This document shows, piece by piece, positions 6,637 through 13,304 of a stretch of DNA of 16,823 bases; position 1 is the stretch's first letter; every line of letters begins with the position of its first letter. This stretch comes from an uncultured Faecalibacterium sp. (GTDB lineage: Bacteria; Bacillota; Clostridia; Oscillospirales; Ruminococcaceae): assembly GCA_934525405.1 (NCBI GenBank), contig CAKSZF010000028.1, forward strand, positions 1 through 16,823, written 5' to 3'. The notes below the pieces were generated by a model that was not told the origin of the DNA, searched no databases, and saw nothing but the letters and a program-made list of their open reading frames with translations. The position numbers and the translations under genes are program-made.

Positions 6637-7776
6637 TTATTCCTCCGGCAGCTTTGCCACCAGAACGGTAAAGACCACCAGCCCCACGCAGGGCACGATG
6701 TTGGAGGCCATGCCGGCGGCAAGCCCCGCGCGCTCGGCCACCATGCCGATGACCCACGGCATCAGGATGGCGCCGCTGGAGGCCACCGGCAGCATGATGC
6801 CCATGCTGGTCACGCTGGTCATGCGGCCTGCGCTGGCCACGGCGGTGGGGTTCAGCCCGGACATGGAAATGGCAAAGGCGAACAGCAGCGCAATGGCTGC
6901 GCCCTGCGTGTGCGCCATGACCAGCAGCACATAGAACACGGTGCACAGCACGCTCATGCCCACCATGGCCCTGCGGGGATTTTTTAAGGGGAACACAAAG
7001 GCAATGAGCAGCCGTCCCACCAGCGTAGCGCCCCACATCACGGTGACGGTGTAGGCCGCCAGCGTACCCGCAATGATGCCGCTGCCCTTGAAGTAGGTCA
7101 CCATCCAGCCGTTGACGCTCTGCTCGGCGGCGTTCTGGAAGAACAGCAAGCCGGTCAGCAGCCAGAAGCGGGCAGAGCGCAGAAAGCTCCAGTCGATGGC
7201 TTCCTTCTCTGCACTGCTTTTGCTCTTTCCGCCGCGCAGCGGAGTAAAGACGTACACCAGCCAGAGCACAAGTCCCATAGCTGCCAGCAGAAAGACCGCC
7301 AGCTCGGTGCTTACCCGGGCTGCTGCCGCGATGAGAAAGGGGCACAGCAGTGCGCCGCAGGCATAGCAGCTGTGCATCAGGTTCATGCCCCGGGTGCGGT
7401 CGGCAGAGTGATCGCTGACCAGAATGGTACAGGTATTGATGACGCTGCCCTTGGCGATGCCCACCGCAAAAAAGGCCGCTGCCAGCAGTGTCACTGCGCC
7501 GGTCAGCCCCATGACGGCATAGCCCACCGCGTAGCCGATGGTCAGCAGCAGCACACTGCGCTTCATGCCCAGCGTACTGGGCAGCATGCCCATCAGCAGC
7601 CCTGCCAGCAGGTTGCCCACGCTCATCAGGGAGAGCAGCGTACCGGTCATGCCGTAGGCAAAGCCGTAGCGCTCCTGCAGCAGGCTGACCACCACACCTG
7701 CGCTGATGGCGCAGATGCCGCTGAAGAAAAAGGTCGCAAAGCCCGCATTGCGCAGGCGCGTGTTCTGTTGTTCCAT
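6637..7776 (-). CDS. MFS transporter (12-TM, substrate unknown)
   Basis: A 379-residue inner-membrane protein with about twelve hydrophobic segments in two groups of six, separated by a charged central loop (around LRGGKSKSSAEKEAIDW, near 200-217). This is the layout of the major facilitator superfamily. The loop after the second segment (GMLPSTLGMKRS) is a degenerate version of MFS motif A, lacking the usual DRxGRR charges. Segments such as GFATFFFSGICAISAGVVVSLL and SISMSGLNP-like positions near TM9-10 resemble sugar or organic-anion porters, but the substrate cannot be called. The ATG at 7776 has AAGGAG at good spacing. The gene is monocistronic by layout: a terminator of the next leftward operon lies upstream and its own weak terminator downstream. 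Confidence 0.88.
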   Translation of the reverse strand: MEQQNTRLRNAGFATFFFSGICAISAGVVVSLLQERYGFAYGMTGTLLSLMSVGNLLAGLLMGMLPSTLGMKRSVLLLTIGYAVGYAVMGLTGAVTLLAAAFFAVGIAKGSVINTCTILVSDHSADRTRGMNLMHSCYACGALLCPFLIAAAARVSTELAVFLLAAMGLVLWLVYVFTPLRGGKSKSSAEKEAIDWSFLRSARFWLLTGLLFFQNAAEQSVNGWMVTYFKGSGIIAGTLAAYTVTVMWGATLVGRLLIAFVFPLKNPRRAMVGMSVLCTVFYVLLVMAHTQGAAIALLFAFAISMSGLNPTAVASAGRMTSVTSMGIMLPVASSGAILMPWVIGMVAERAGLAAGMASNIVPCVGLVVFTVLVAKLPEE

Positions 7777-7810
7777 GGTGTTCCTCTCCTTGCGGAAATA
7801 TCCTTTCTCT

Positions 7811-7838
7811 ATTTAACCATTTTTTCGCAGCTTTGCAA
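7811..7838 (-). promoter_or_regulatory. Candidate promoter of the MFS gene
   Basis: Reading leftward, TTGCAA (7833-7838, self-complementary) is followed after 16 nt by TTAAAT (complement at 7811-7816). Each hexamer matches four of six consensus positions. It is the only reasonable pair in the short gap after the upstream terminator. Confidence 0.45.
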
Positions 7839-7862
7839 CCGGATTTTCTTACAAAAAGCAGC

Positions 7863-7899
7863 AAAAAAGCCACTGCACAAAAACGTGCAGCAGCCTTTT
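7863..7899 (-). terminator. Terminator of the ligase-carrier-acyltransferase operon
   Basis: The core stem CTGCAC (7873-7878) with GTGCAG (7885-7890) extends past an internal loop to an A/U-rich outer stem. Read leftward it runs into U6 (complement of 7863-7868). It follows the acyltransferase stop codon by about 20 bases. Confidence 0.75.
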
Positions 7900-7919
7900 G
7901 CTTTTATAATATGTATTTC

Positions 7920-9128
7920 TCAGTCCAGATCTTCCGCTTCCAGCACCGCGACGCCCTCGTTTTCAAAGGTCTTGCGCAGGATATCAGCCAGACCCGGGTT
8001 GGGTGCCTTGTTATGGATGCACAGGATGATCTTTCCGTTCAGGCTGGCAGCTTCCACGCCCAAAGATGCGCCGTCCGGCGGCACCCAGACGCCAAAATCC
8101 GTGGTGTACTGTGCCAGTTCCGGGGTGGCGGGCATGAGCGGATTCCCCAGATAGCTGAGCCAGAAATCCGAAATGGTGCCGCTGATGTACTCACCCATCT
8201 GGAACACCCGCTGCTTGATGCGCAGGGGCGCTTTTTGCTGGTCCACCTTGTACACCCAGCCCATCTGCTCGGCCATGCGGCGGCGCTTGGACTGCGGCTG
8301 CAGGTCCCGCCGGATGTCTGCATCTACATCCGCTACAAAATCCGCAAGGCGGGTCTGGGGGTGCAGCTGCACCGTATGCTCAAAGCTGCACACGCAGTTG
8401 TACAGCGCATTCGGCACACCGGCCACATCGCGGGTATCGGCAGAGTAGGAATACCGGATCTTCTCCTTGCCCAGATACTCCCGCATGGCCATACACAGCA
8501 GACCCATCAGAGCGCTTACCGGCTTTGCGTTGTTCGCCAGCGCTTTTTCCACAAGGCTCTGCTTGCTCAGGCACACCCGGGTGCGGCGCAGCGCACCCTC
8601 GTAGGTCTGCACCACATCCCGCTGGATGGCGTCACTTCCGCCCTCCACAGGCGGGTACTCTGCCAGCATGGCCTCCATATCATAGGGCGGGTCGCACACG
8701 ATCTGCGGCACCGCAAAGGCCGTACCGTAACGCAGGTTGCAGTACTGCTCCAGAATGCTGGTGAGCAGGGGCGATACCCCGTGGCCGTCCAGCAGGAAGT
8801 GGTGCCAGTCAAAGTAGATGGTATCCCCCTCGCAGCTGACGCAGAACAGATAGCCATTCGTCTGTTCCGGGATATTGCGCATGGTGCTGCCGGGGTAGAC
8901 AAGGCAGGGCTCCGTATTGGGCTCCAGCCACATCTCCCGCTTTTCCTGCACCAGACGCTGGGTATAATAAGGCGCACTTGCCAAGGCCGCTGTCAGTGCC
9001 CGCTGCAAAAGGGCGATATCCACCGCATCCCGCAGCGAGAACTGGTACCGGCACTGGATCTTTTCCCGACGGAAAAAGTACATGATTCCCTGAAAGTTAT
9101 ATTCCGTCGAGCGCTGTTGTGTTTCCAT
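7920..9128 (-). CDS. Condensation-like HHxxxDG acyltransferase
   Basis: A 402-residue soluble protein of the chloramphenicol-acetyltransferase/condensation fold. The catalytic motif HHFLLDG is at 109-115 within YFDWHHFLLDGHG. Other family-like features are SADTRD at 229-234, where condensation-type enzymes carry a conserved Arg, and YTTDFGVWVPP near 341-351, equivalent to the DFGWG latch. Enzymes of this fold move an acyl or aminoacyl group from a carrier-protein or CoA thioester to an amine or alcohol. The gene is the third of an operon, starting six bases after the carrier-protein stop with a GTGGGG ribosome binding site inside that gene. The context implies that the adjacent carrier protein is its donor. 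It is one domain only, not a multidomain NRPS. Alternatives are an alcohol acyltransferase or a PapA-like ester-forming enzyme; the acceptor is unknown. Confidence 0.82.
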   Translation of the reverse strand: METQQRSTEYNFQGIMYFFRREKIQCRYQFSLRDAVDIALLQRALTAALASAPYYTQRLVQEKREMWLEPNTEPCLVYPGSTMRNIPEQTNGYLFCVSCEGDTIYFDWHHFLLDGHGVSPLLTSILEQYCNLRYGTAFAVPQIVCDPPYDMEAMLAEYPPVEGGSDAIQRDVVQTYEGALRRTRVCLSKQSLVEKALANNAKPVSALMGLLCMAMREYLGKEKIRYSYSADTRDVAGVPNALYNCVCSFEHTVQLHPQTRLADFVADVDADIRRDLQPQSKRRRMAEQMGWVYKVDQQKAPLRIKQRVFQMGEYISGTISDFWLSYLGNPLMPATPELAQYTTDFGVWVPPDGASLGVEAASLNGKIILCIHNKAPNPGLADILRKTFENEGVAVLEAEDLD

Positions 9129-9134
9129 TGGTTT

Positions 9135-9377
9135 TTACCCCACGTTTGCTGCCAGATAATCCACCAGATCACCCATGGTGACAAAGTTGCGCAGCTCCTT
9201 TTCCGGGATGCGCAGACCAAAGGTCTCCTCAAGATCCGCCACAATGGTCAGGATCTCCATAGAGGACAGATCCAAATCGTCCATCAGGACGCTGCTTTCG
9301 GTCACATCCTCCGGCGATACCTCTGCGACATCCTCCAGAATAGCCGTGATCTGAGAAATGATTTCTGCACGTTCCAT
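9135..9377 (-). CDS. Free-standing acyl/peptidyl carrier protein
   Basis: An 80-residue acidic four-helix carrier protein. The predicted 4'-phosphopantetheine attachment residue is Ser39 in DLDLSSMEI (33-42). The usual Asp before this serine is replaced by Ser38, while the hydrophobic residue after it (Met40) fits. Length and acidic helices match ACP/PCP/DltC-type carriers. It lies between the AMP-forming ligase (27 bases upstream) and the HHxxxDG transferase (6 bases downstream), so it most likely holds the group activated by the ligase. A GAAAGGAAG ribosome binding site precedes the ATG. Whether it is the general fatty-acid ACP is unlikely, since no fab genes adjoin it. A phosphopantetheinyl transferase must be supplied from elsewhere. 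Confidence 0.9.
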   Translation of the reverse strand: MERAEIISQITAILEDVAEVSPEDVTESSVLMDDLDLSSMEILTIVADLEETFGLRIPEKELRNFVTMGDLVDYLAANVG

Positions 9378-9404
9378 CGTATTATGCTTCCTTTCTGTTG
9401 CGTT

Positions 9405-10874
9405 TTACTTGCGCACCAGCTTACCTGTAGCGTTGCGGGGCAGCGGCGTTTCGCTGAACTCCACCACACCGATGCGCTTGTACAGCGGGACGGCGCGGTT
9501 CATCTGGGCAATAAAGTCCCGCACGGCCTGCTGGTGCTCCTTTTCACAGTATACCACAACACCTATCTTTTTGCCCAGTTCTTTTACGATACATTCCTGT
9601 ACAGCGGGACATTTTTCTAACATGCCCTCCAGCTCCTCGGGGCTGACGTTCTCGCCGCTGTCCAGAATGATCAGGTTCTTCTTGCGGCCGGTGATGTAAT
9701 AGTAGCCGTCCTCGTCCACCCGGGCAAGGTCGCCGGTGTGGAACCAGCCGTCCTTGTCAATGACCGCCGCGGTGGCTTCGGGGTCCTTGTAGTAGCCCAG
9801 CATGATGCTGTCGCCCCGGATGCACAGTTCTCCGTCCGGCTCGAGCTTGTAGTCCAGATAATCGTTGCCCTGTCCCACAGCGCCGATGTGCTTTGCATCC
9901 TGCGCGTAGTTGATGATGCCATCGCCGCAGGTCTCGGTAGCGCCGTAGGTCTGCACCACGAACATCCCGTTGGTGGCCATATCCAGCATCACCTGCGGGT
10001 CAAACATGGCAGAGGAGCAGATGGGCACCCACAGCTCGCCCAAGCGCTCCTTGCGGCCGCGCATCACGTCCTTGTGCAGGGAGTTCATGATCACCGGCAC
10101 CACCGCCATGACCTGACTGGGCATCCGCTGGATCTCCTTATAGAAATTGCGGATATCGCCGCTGATGTTCAGCGCCCAGCCCCCGTGTGCCCAAGAGAAC
10201 AGGCAGATGAATGCGCCCAGATGGAACATGGGCAGCACCGTGTACTGGCTGACCACAAGCTCCGGGTCGTGCTTATACTCCATCATGCGCTCACCAATCT
10301 GCACATGGGCGCGCATCACGCTGAAGAAGTTGCGCTCGCTCAGCATCACGCCCTTGCTGCGTCCGGTAGTGCCGGAGGTGAACATCAAAATCATCAGGTC
10401 ATCGTGATCGATGCAGCGGGGCATCTCCACAACCGGCTCATAAGCGCGGAAACCGTCCATGGGGCGCAGGATGCTGCCGTAGGCGGCCTGCAGCTGCTCC
10501 TTGGTGCCGTAGTCATCGCCGTCGGTCAGGATGGCGGCAGGTTCCACCAGCCCCAGCTCATAGGACAGCTCGTCCCAGCTCTTGCGCTGGTTGAGCAGTA
10601 CCAGCACACCGCCCGCCAGAATGATGCCGAAGGTGTTCACGGCATACTCGTAGCAGTTCTTGTTCAGCAGGCAGATCTTTTTGCCCTTGATATCCGGGAT
10701 AGTGCTCTGGAAGTAGCTGACCGCACGGCGGATATCCCGTGCGTAGTCCTTATAATGGACTTCGGTCACCTCATCCGTTTCCTTATCATAAAAGCGGAGC
10801 GCCACGCGCTCCGAAAACCGCTGTTCCATATTCAGGGTGACCAGATCGTATACGTTATCCAATACCTTGATCAT
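9405..10874 (-). CDS. AMP-forming acyl/aminoacyl ligase (adenylation enzyme)
   Basis: A 489-residue ANL-superfamily enzyme that activates a carboxylic acid as acyl-AMP and passes it to a thiol. Motifs, numbered from the chosen ATG, are: A3 loop MFTSGTTGRSKG (164-175), A5 YGATET (310-315), A7 WFHTGDL (377-383), A8 GRKKNLI (396-402), and the catalytic A10 lysine in PRNATGKLVRK (Lys485). The start at 10874 has GGGAGG seven bases upstream. The frame extends upstream to 10955, but that stretch overlaps the predicted promoter and is probably not translated. The next gene is a free carrier protein, so the thiol acceptor is probably its phosphopantetheine arm rather than CoA. DltA, FAAL, aryl-acid or medium-chain acyl ligases are all possible; substrate specificity cannot be read safely. 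Confidence 0.92.
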   Translation of the reverse strand: MIKVLDNVYDLVTLNMEQRFSERVALRFYDKETDEVTEVHYKDYARDIRRAVSYFQSTIPDIKGKKICLLNKNCYEYAVNTFGIILAGGVLVLLNQRKSWDELSYELGLVEPAAILTDGDDYGTKEQLQAAYGSILRPMDGFRAYEPVVEMPRCIDHDDLMILMFTSGTTGRSKGVMLSERNFFSVMRAHVQIGERMMEYKHDPELVVSQYTVLPMFHLGAFICLFSWAHGGWALNISGDIRNFYKEIQRMPSQVMAVVPVIMNSLHKDVMRGRKERLGELWVPICSSAMFDPQVMLDMATNGMFVVQTYGATETCGDGIINYAQDAKHIGAVGQGNDYLDYKLEPDGELCIRGDSIMLGYYKDPEATAAVIDKDGWFHTGDLARVDEDGYYYITGRKKNLIILDSGENVSPEELEGMLEKCPAVQECIVKELGKKIGVVVYCEKEHQQAVRDFIAQMNRAVPLYKRIGVVEFSETPLPRNATGKLVRK

Positions 10875-10926
10875 TGCTTTTCCTCCCAAGTTGTCATTCC
10901 ATGCAGCAGTGTGCCGTACTGCGCCC

Positions 10927-10955
10927 AGTATACAATATTTTCCAGTGCAATGCAA
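10927..10955 (-). promoter_or_regulatory. Promoter of the ligase-carrier-acyltransferase operon
   Basis: Reading leftward, TTGCAT (complement at 10950-10955) is followed after 17 nt by TATACT (complement at 10927-10932), a five-of-six -10. The implied leader is about 45 nt to the ATG at 10874. This rules against the longer in-frame start at 10955. Confidence 0.7.
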
Positions 10956-11038
10956 TACTTCCGCAACATTTAATTTCTTACTTTGACAATTTTTTATTGC
11001 GTATTTCGGGATGCAGCTCGGCCAAATTCTACCTTTCG

Positions 11039-11067
11039 TTGCAATCTGCCGGTTCCTGTGCTACAAT
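11039..11067 (+). promoter_or_regulatory. Upstream candidate promoter of the membrane acyltransferase gene
   Basis: TTGCAA (11039-11044), a 17-nt spacer, then TACAAT (11062-11067): -35 four of six, -10 five of six. It lies 78 bases upstream of the stronger promoter and may be a second start for the same gene. Confidence 0.5.
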
Positions 11068-11116
11068 TTTTAGCGCAAAATACCAGTTCCGGTATGGCGC
11101 GGACTGCAAAACAAAA

Positions 11117-11145
11117 TTGACAGTCTCTATAAAAAGCATTATACT
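11117..11145 (+). promoter_or_regulatory. Main promoter of the membrane acyltransferase gene
   Basis: A perfect TTGACA (11117-11122), a 17-nt spacer, then TATACT (11140-11145). The leader would be about 95 nt. A small inverted repeat ATACC-N6-GGTAT (11080-11095) lies upstream of the -35 and could be a regulator site, though five-base arms are weak evidence. Confidence 0.88.
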
Positions 11146-11186
11146 AGCCATATATCATGGCGATGTTGTATAAAAACTGTTCATTT

Positions 11187-11230
11187 GCGCCGCATCCGGC
11201 TTTTTTTCTTGAGGGGTATTGGCTCGGCGC
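11187..11230 (+). promoter_or_regulatory. Possible attenuator in the acyltransferase leader
   Basis: A short hairpin GCCG/CGGC (11189-11192 with 11197-11200, 4-nt loop) is followed immediately by T7 (11201-11207). The overlapping left arm GCGCCG (11187-11192) can instead pair with CGGCGC (11225-11230), next to the ribosome binding site. The two pairings are mutually exclusive. The terminator stem is only four base pairs, so it may not function. Confidence 0.3.
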
Positions 11231-11246
11231 AGGGAAGGAATCTTTC

Positions 11247-12362
11247 ATGGAAACAACCAAGCCCCGCACCGTCAGCTCCATCGGGATGTTTGATCTGCTC
11301 AAGGGCGCAGGAATGCTGTCCATCGTGCTGGGGCATACCGCAGAGCTTTATCCGGTTCAACTGTCGAACGGCTTGTCGCTGACCGCCTTTTTCGGCTTTA
11401 TCTACCGCGAAACGTTGATGGCTGCTTTTTTTATTGCCAGCGGCTACGGCTTCCGCAAGCGCTCCATCGGCAAGTGCATCCACCAGCAGCTCAAAAGCCT
11501 GCTCAAGCCCTTTTGCTACACTGCGTTCTTCACCACGGTGCTGCATTTTATCATTCATTATAAAACTTTTCACTATCTGCCCGGCTCCCTGACCGAGAGC
11601 ATCAAGGTGGCAGGCGGTTTTCTGCTGGGTCTGCCCCACACCGCCACCTACTTCGGGCAGGAGTTCTTTTCCTGCGGGCCCATGTGGTATCTGCTGGCGC
11701 TGCTGATGGGCTGGATCGCGCTGGACGTTATTCTGAACATCTTCCCGGAGCGGTACATCCCGTGGGCGGTGGGCGGCTGCGCCCTGCTGGGCTGGGGTGC
11801 CAGCCTTGTATGGGAGCTGCCCTTCTGCCTGATCCAAGGTGCGGTGATCACGCCGTACCTGTACCTTGGCTACCTTGCCAAGCGTCAGCACTGGCTGGAT
11901 CAACCCTTGTCCCGCCGGATGTCCTGCATCCTGTGGGCAGCCGTGCTGCTGATCCCGGTGGCTGCCTTTGCCACCGGCCGCACCGACTGTGTGTCCATGG
12001 CAGAGTGGACCTTAGGCCCCATCAGCATCCTGCTGGACGGCCTTGCCGGCCTGCTGTTCGTCCGGCTGTTTCTGTGCTTGAACCGGCACCGGAATGCGCT
12101 GGTAAACTTTTTCGAGGCCATCGGCCGCCGCTCCCTGTATATTTTCTGCATACATACGGTGGAGCTGATTGCCATTCCGTGGTATCTGCTTGCGGCAAAA
12201 TACGCCGACCGCCCGTTGGTTGGCATCGGGCTGGAATACGCCTTTTCGCTGGGCTCCATCTGGCTGATCTGCGCCCTGCTGCAGCGGCGGCGGGATCTGA
12301 TCATCAAACTATTCCCCGCCCGGCGGCACACCCCGCAGGTACACTACACCCCACGGCACTGA
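11247..12362 (+). CDS. Acyltransferase family 3 membrane protein
   Basis: A 371-residue multi-pass membrane protein of the acyltransferase-3 (OafA/OatA-like) family, which O-acylates extracytoplasmic sugars or glycan polymers. The N-terminal block has FDLLKGAGMLSIVLGHTAEL, with the family's conserved histidine after the first hydrophobic segment, followed by AAFFIASGYGFRKRS, a match to the usual FFxxSGFL-R pattern. About ten hydrophobic segments follow, ending in YIFCIHTVEL (the typical YlxHxp-like final block) and an arginine-rich tail. The ATG at 11247 is chosen because of GGGAAGGA just upstream; the frame is open back to 11157, but that stretch is promoter-proximal leader. The gene is divergent from the ligase-carrier operon, with both promoters in one 372-bp gap. 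Substrate is unknown; a surface glycan is inferred from the downstream glycosyltransferase. Confidence 0.85.
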   Translation: METTKPRTVSSIGMFDLLKGAGMLSIVLGHTAELYPVQLSNGLSLTAFFGFIYRETLMAAFFIASGYGFRKRSIGKCIHQQLKSLLKPFCYTAFFTTVLHFIIHYKTFHYLPGSLTESIKVAGGFLLGLPHTATYFGQEFFSCGPMWYLLALLMGWIALDVILNIFPERYIPWAVGGCALLGWGASLVWELPFCLIQGAVITPYLYLGYLAKRQHWLDQPLSRRMSCILWAAVLLIPVAAFATGRTDCVSMAEWTLGPISILLDGLAGLLFVRLFLCLNRHRNALVNFFEAIGRRSLYIFCIHTVELIAIPWYLLAAKYADRPLVGIGLEYAFSLGSIWLICALLQRRRDLIIKLFPARRHTPQVHYTPRH

Positions 12363-12376
12363 TATTCCGCATATTC

Positions 12377-12393
12377 CGGCTGCGGTGCAGCCG
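12377..12393 (+). other. Small hairpin after the acyltransferase gene
   Basis: CGGCTGC (12377-12383) pairs with GCAGCCG (12387-12393) around a 3-nt loop. No U-run follows, so it is not a terminator on its own; it precedes the real terminator by ten bases. Confidence 0.55.
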
Positions 12394-12402
12394 AGCTTAA
12401 AA

Positions 12403-12447
12403 GCTGTTTGCATAAGCGGGGTGCAATGCTTATGCAAACGGCTTTTT
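12403..12447 (+). terminator. Strong terminator-like hairpin before the coiled-coil gene
   Basis: Arms 12403-12417 and 12428-12442 form a 15-bp stem with one G-U pair and a 10-nt loop, followed by T5 (12443-12447). It ends the acyltransferase transcript but lies only 26 bases upstream of the next start codon, so the next gene needs read-through or a promoter within or ahead of the hairpin. Confidence 0.88.
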
Positions 12448-12473
12448 AGGATAAGGAAGAGGAGGAACCCGTT

Positions 12474-13271
12474 ATGAACCACGACGCTCCCGTGACCCCT
12501 GCCGCCCTGCAGGCGCACATTGCCGAGCTGGAGCAGCAGCTCAAGCTTTCAGACGAGGGTGTTTCCCAGCTGGCGCAGCGGTGTCTGGAGCTGGAACAGC
12601 AGCTGCTGGCCTGCCAGACCGAGCTTTCCAAGCACAGCACCGAAGCCGAGAACATCACCCTTACCCTGCCGCAGCTGTTCTATGATACCGGCAGCGGCTT
12701 TTCGCCCCGGGAATGCCTGATCGCCACCGAGGAGGTCTATAACGAGCTGACCCACGAGGTATCGGTCACCTTTATTCTGCCGGAGGACGCACGCGCCGTC
12801 CGTCTGGACCCCGGCGAGCTGGCCTGCTGCATCACCGACCTTGCTATCTCGGACGAGCGCATCAGCTTTCAGTCGGTCAACGGCCTTGTATTGCAGGAGG
12901 ACAGCCTGCTGTTTTTGGATGTAGACCCCAACCTTTCGCTGCACTGCACCACTGGCTTTGGGGCCGGCATGAAGTTTGCAGTGAATTATCACTACTACCC
13001 GCTGGGACGTTTTCTGCACGAGCAACCCGGCAAATCTCTGCTGCGGGCACTGAACGACCTGAAGCTGAAAAACGCCGCCGCCGCACAGGAAGCAGACGAA
13101 GTGCTGCAGGCCAGCCGCGCCGAGTGTATGCGGCTGAACCAGCAGCTGCTGACCTTGCAGGGCATCCAGCACGAATATCAGGTCTCGCTGGAAAATATGC
13201 GTGCCAGCAGCAGCTGGCGGCTGACCGCCCCGCTGCGCAGACTGCTGAATCTGCTGCGCGGCGGTCACTAA
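12474..13271 (+). CDS. Coiled-coil protein with SSWRLTAPLRRLL tail, glycosyltransferase partner
   Basis: A 265-residue soluble protein of unassigned function. Residues 9-55 form a Glu/Gln/Leu-rich coiled coil. Residues 60-180 look like a beta-rich globular domain (VSVTFILPEDARAVRLDPGE; a hydrophobic-polar strand pattern). Residues 195-243 form a second coil, and 246-258 read SSWRLTAPLRRLL. That last motif is familiar from the ends of coiled-coil segments in large polysaccharide-assembly glycosyltransferases and methyltransferases, where it is usually part of a fused protein. Here it is a separate gene 33 bases upstream of the glycosyltransferase. A scaffold or chain-length role is possible but inferred. 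The ATG at 12474 has GGAGGAA eight bases upstream. There is no signal peptide or membrane segment. Confidence 0.8.
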   Translation: MNHDAPVTPAALQAHIAELEQQLKLSDEGVSQLAQRCLELEQQLLACQTELSKHSTEAENITLTLPQLFYDTGSGFSPRECLIATEEVYNELTHEVSVTFILPEDARAVRLDPGELACCITDLAISDERISFQSVNGLVLQEDSLLFLDVDPNLSLHCTTGFGAGMKFAVNYHYYPLGRFLHEQPGKSLLRALNDLKLKNAAAAQEADEVLQASRAECMRLNQQLLTLQGIQHEYQVSLENMRASSSWRLTAPLRRLLNLLRGGH

Positions 13272-13304
13272 GCCCGCCCGATATTCTGCCGGAGGAGTTG
13301 GATC

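Noticed and set aside
6578..7873. 431-codon minus-strand frame overlapping the MFS gene in another frame
   Set aside because: Arg/Gly/His-rich, no membrane segments, no ribosome binding site; the MFS frame has twelve clear hydrophobic segments and a good start.
10875..10955. 27-residue N-terminal extension of the AMP-forming ligase
   Set aside because: It overlaps the predicted -35/-10 and start point, while the internal ATG at 10874 has an excellent ribosome binding site and begins like the family.
10983..11011. TTGACA at 10983-10988 considered as a third rightward promoter
   Set aside because: No -10-like hexamer occurs at 16-18 nt spacing.
11181..11903. 240-codon minus-strand frame opposite the membrane acyltransferase
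   Set aside because: Shadow frame with no domain; the plus-strand frame shows the acyltransferase-3 motifs.
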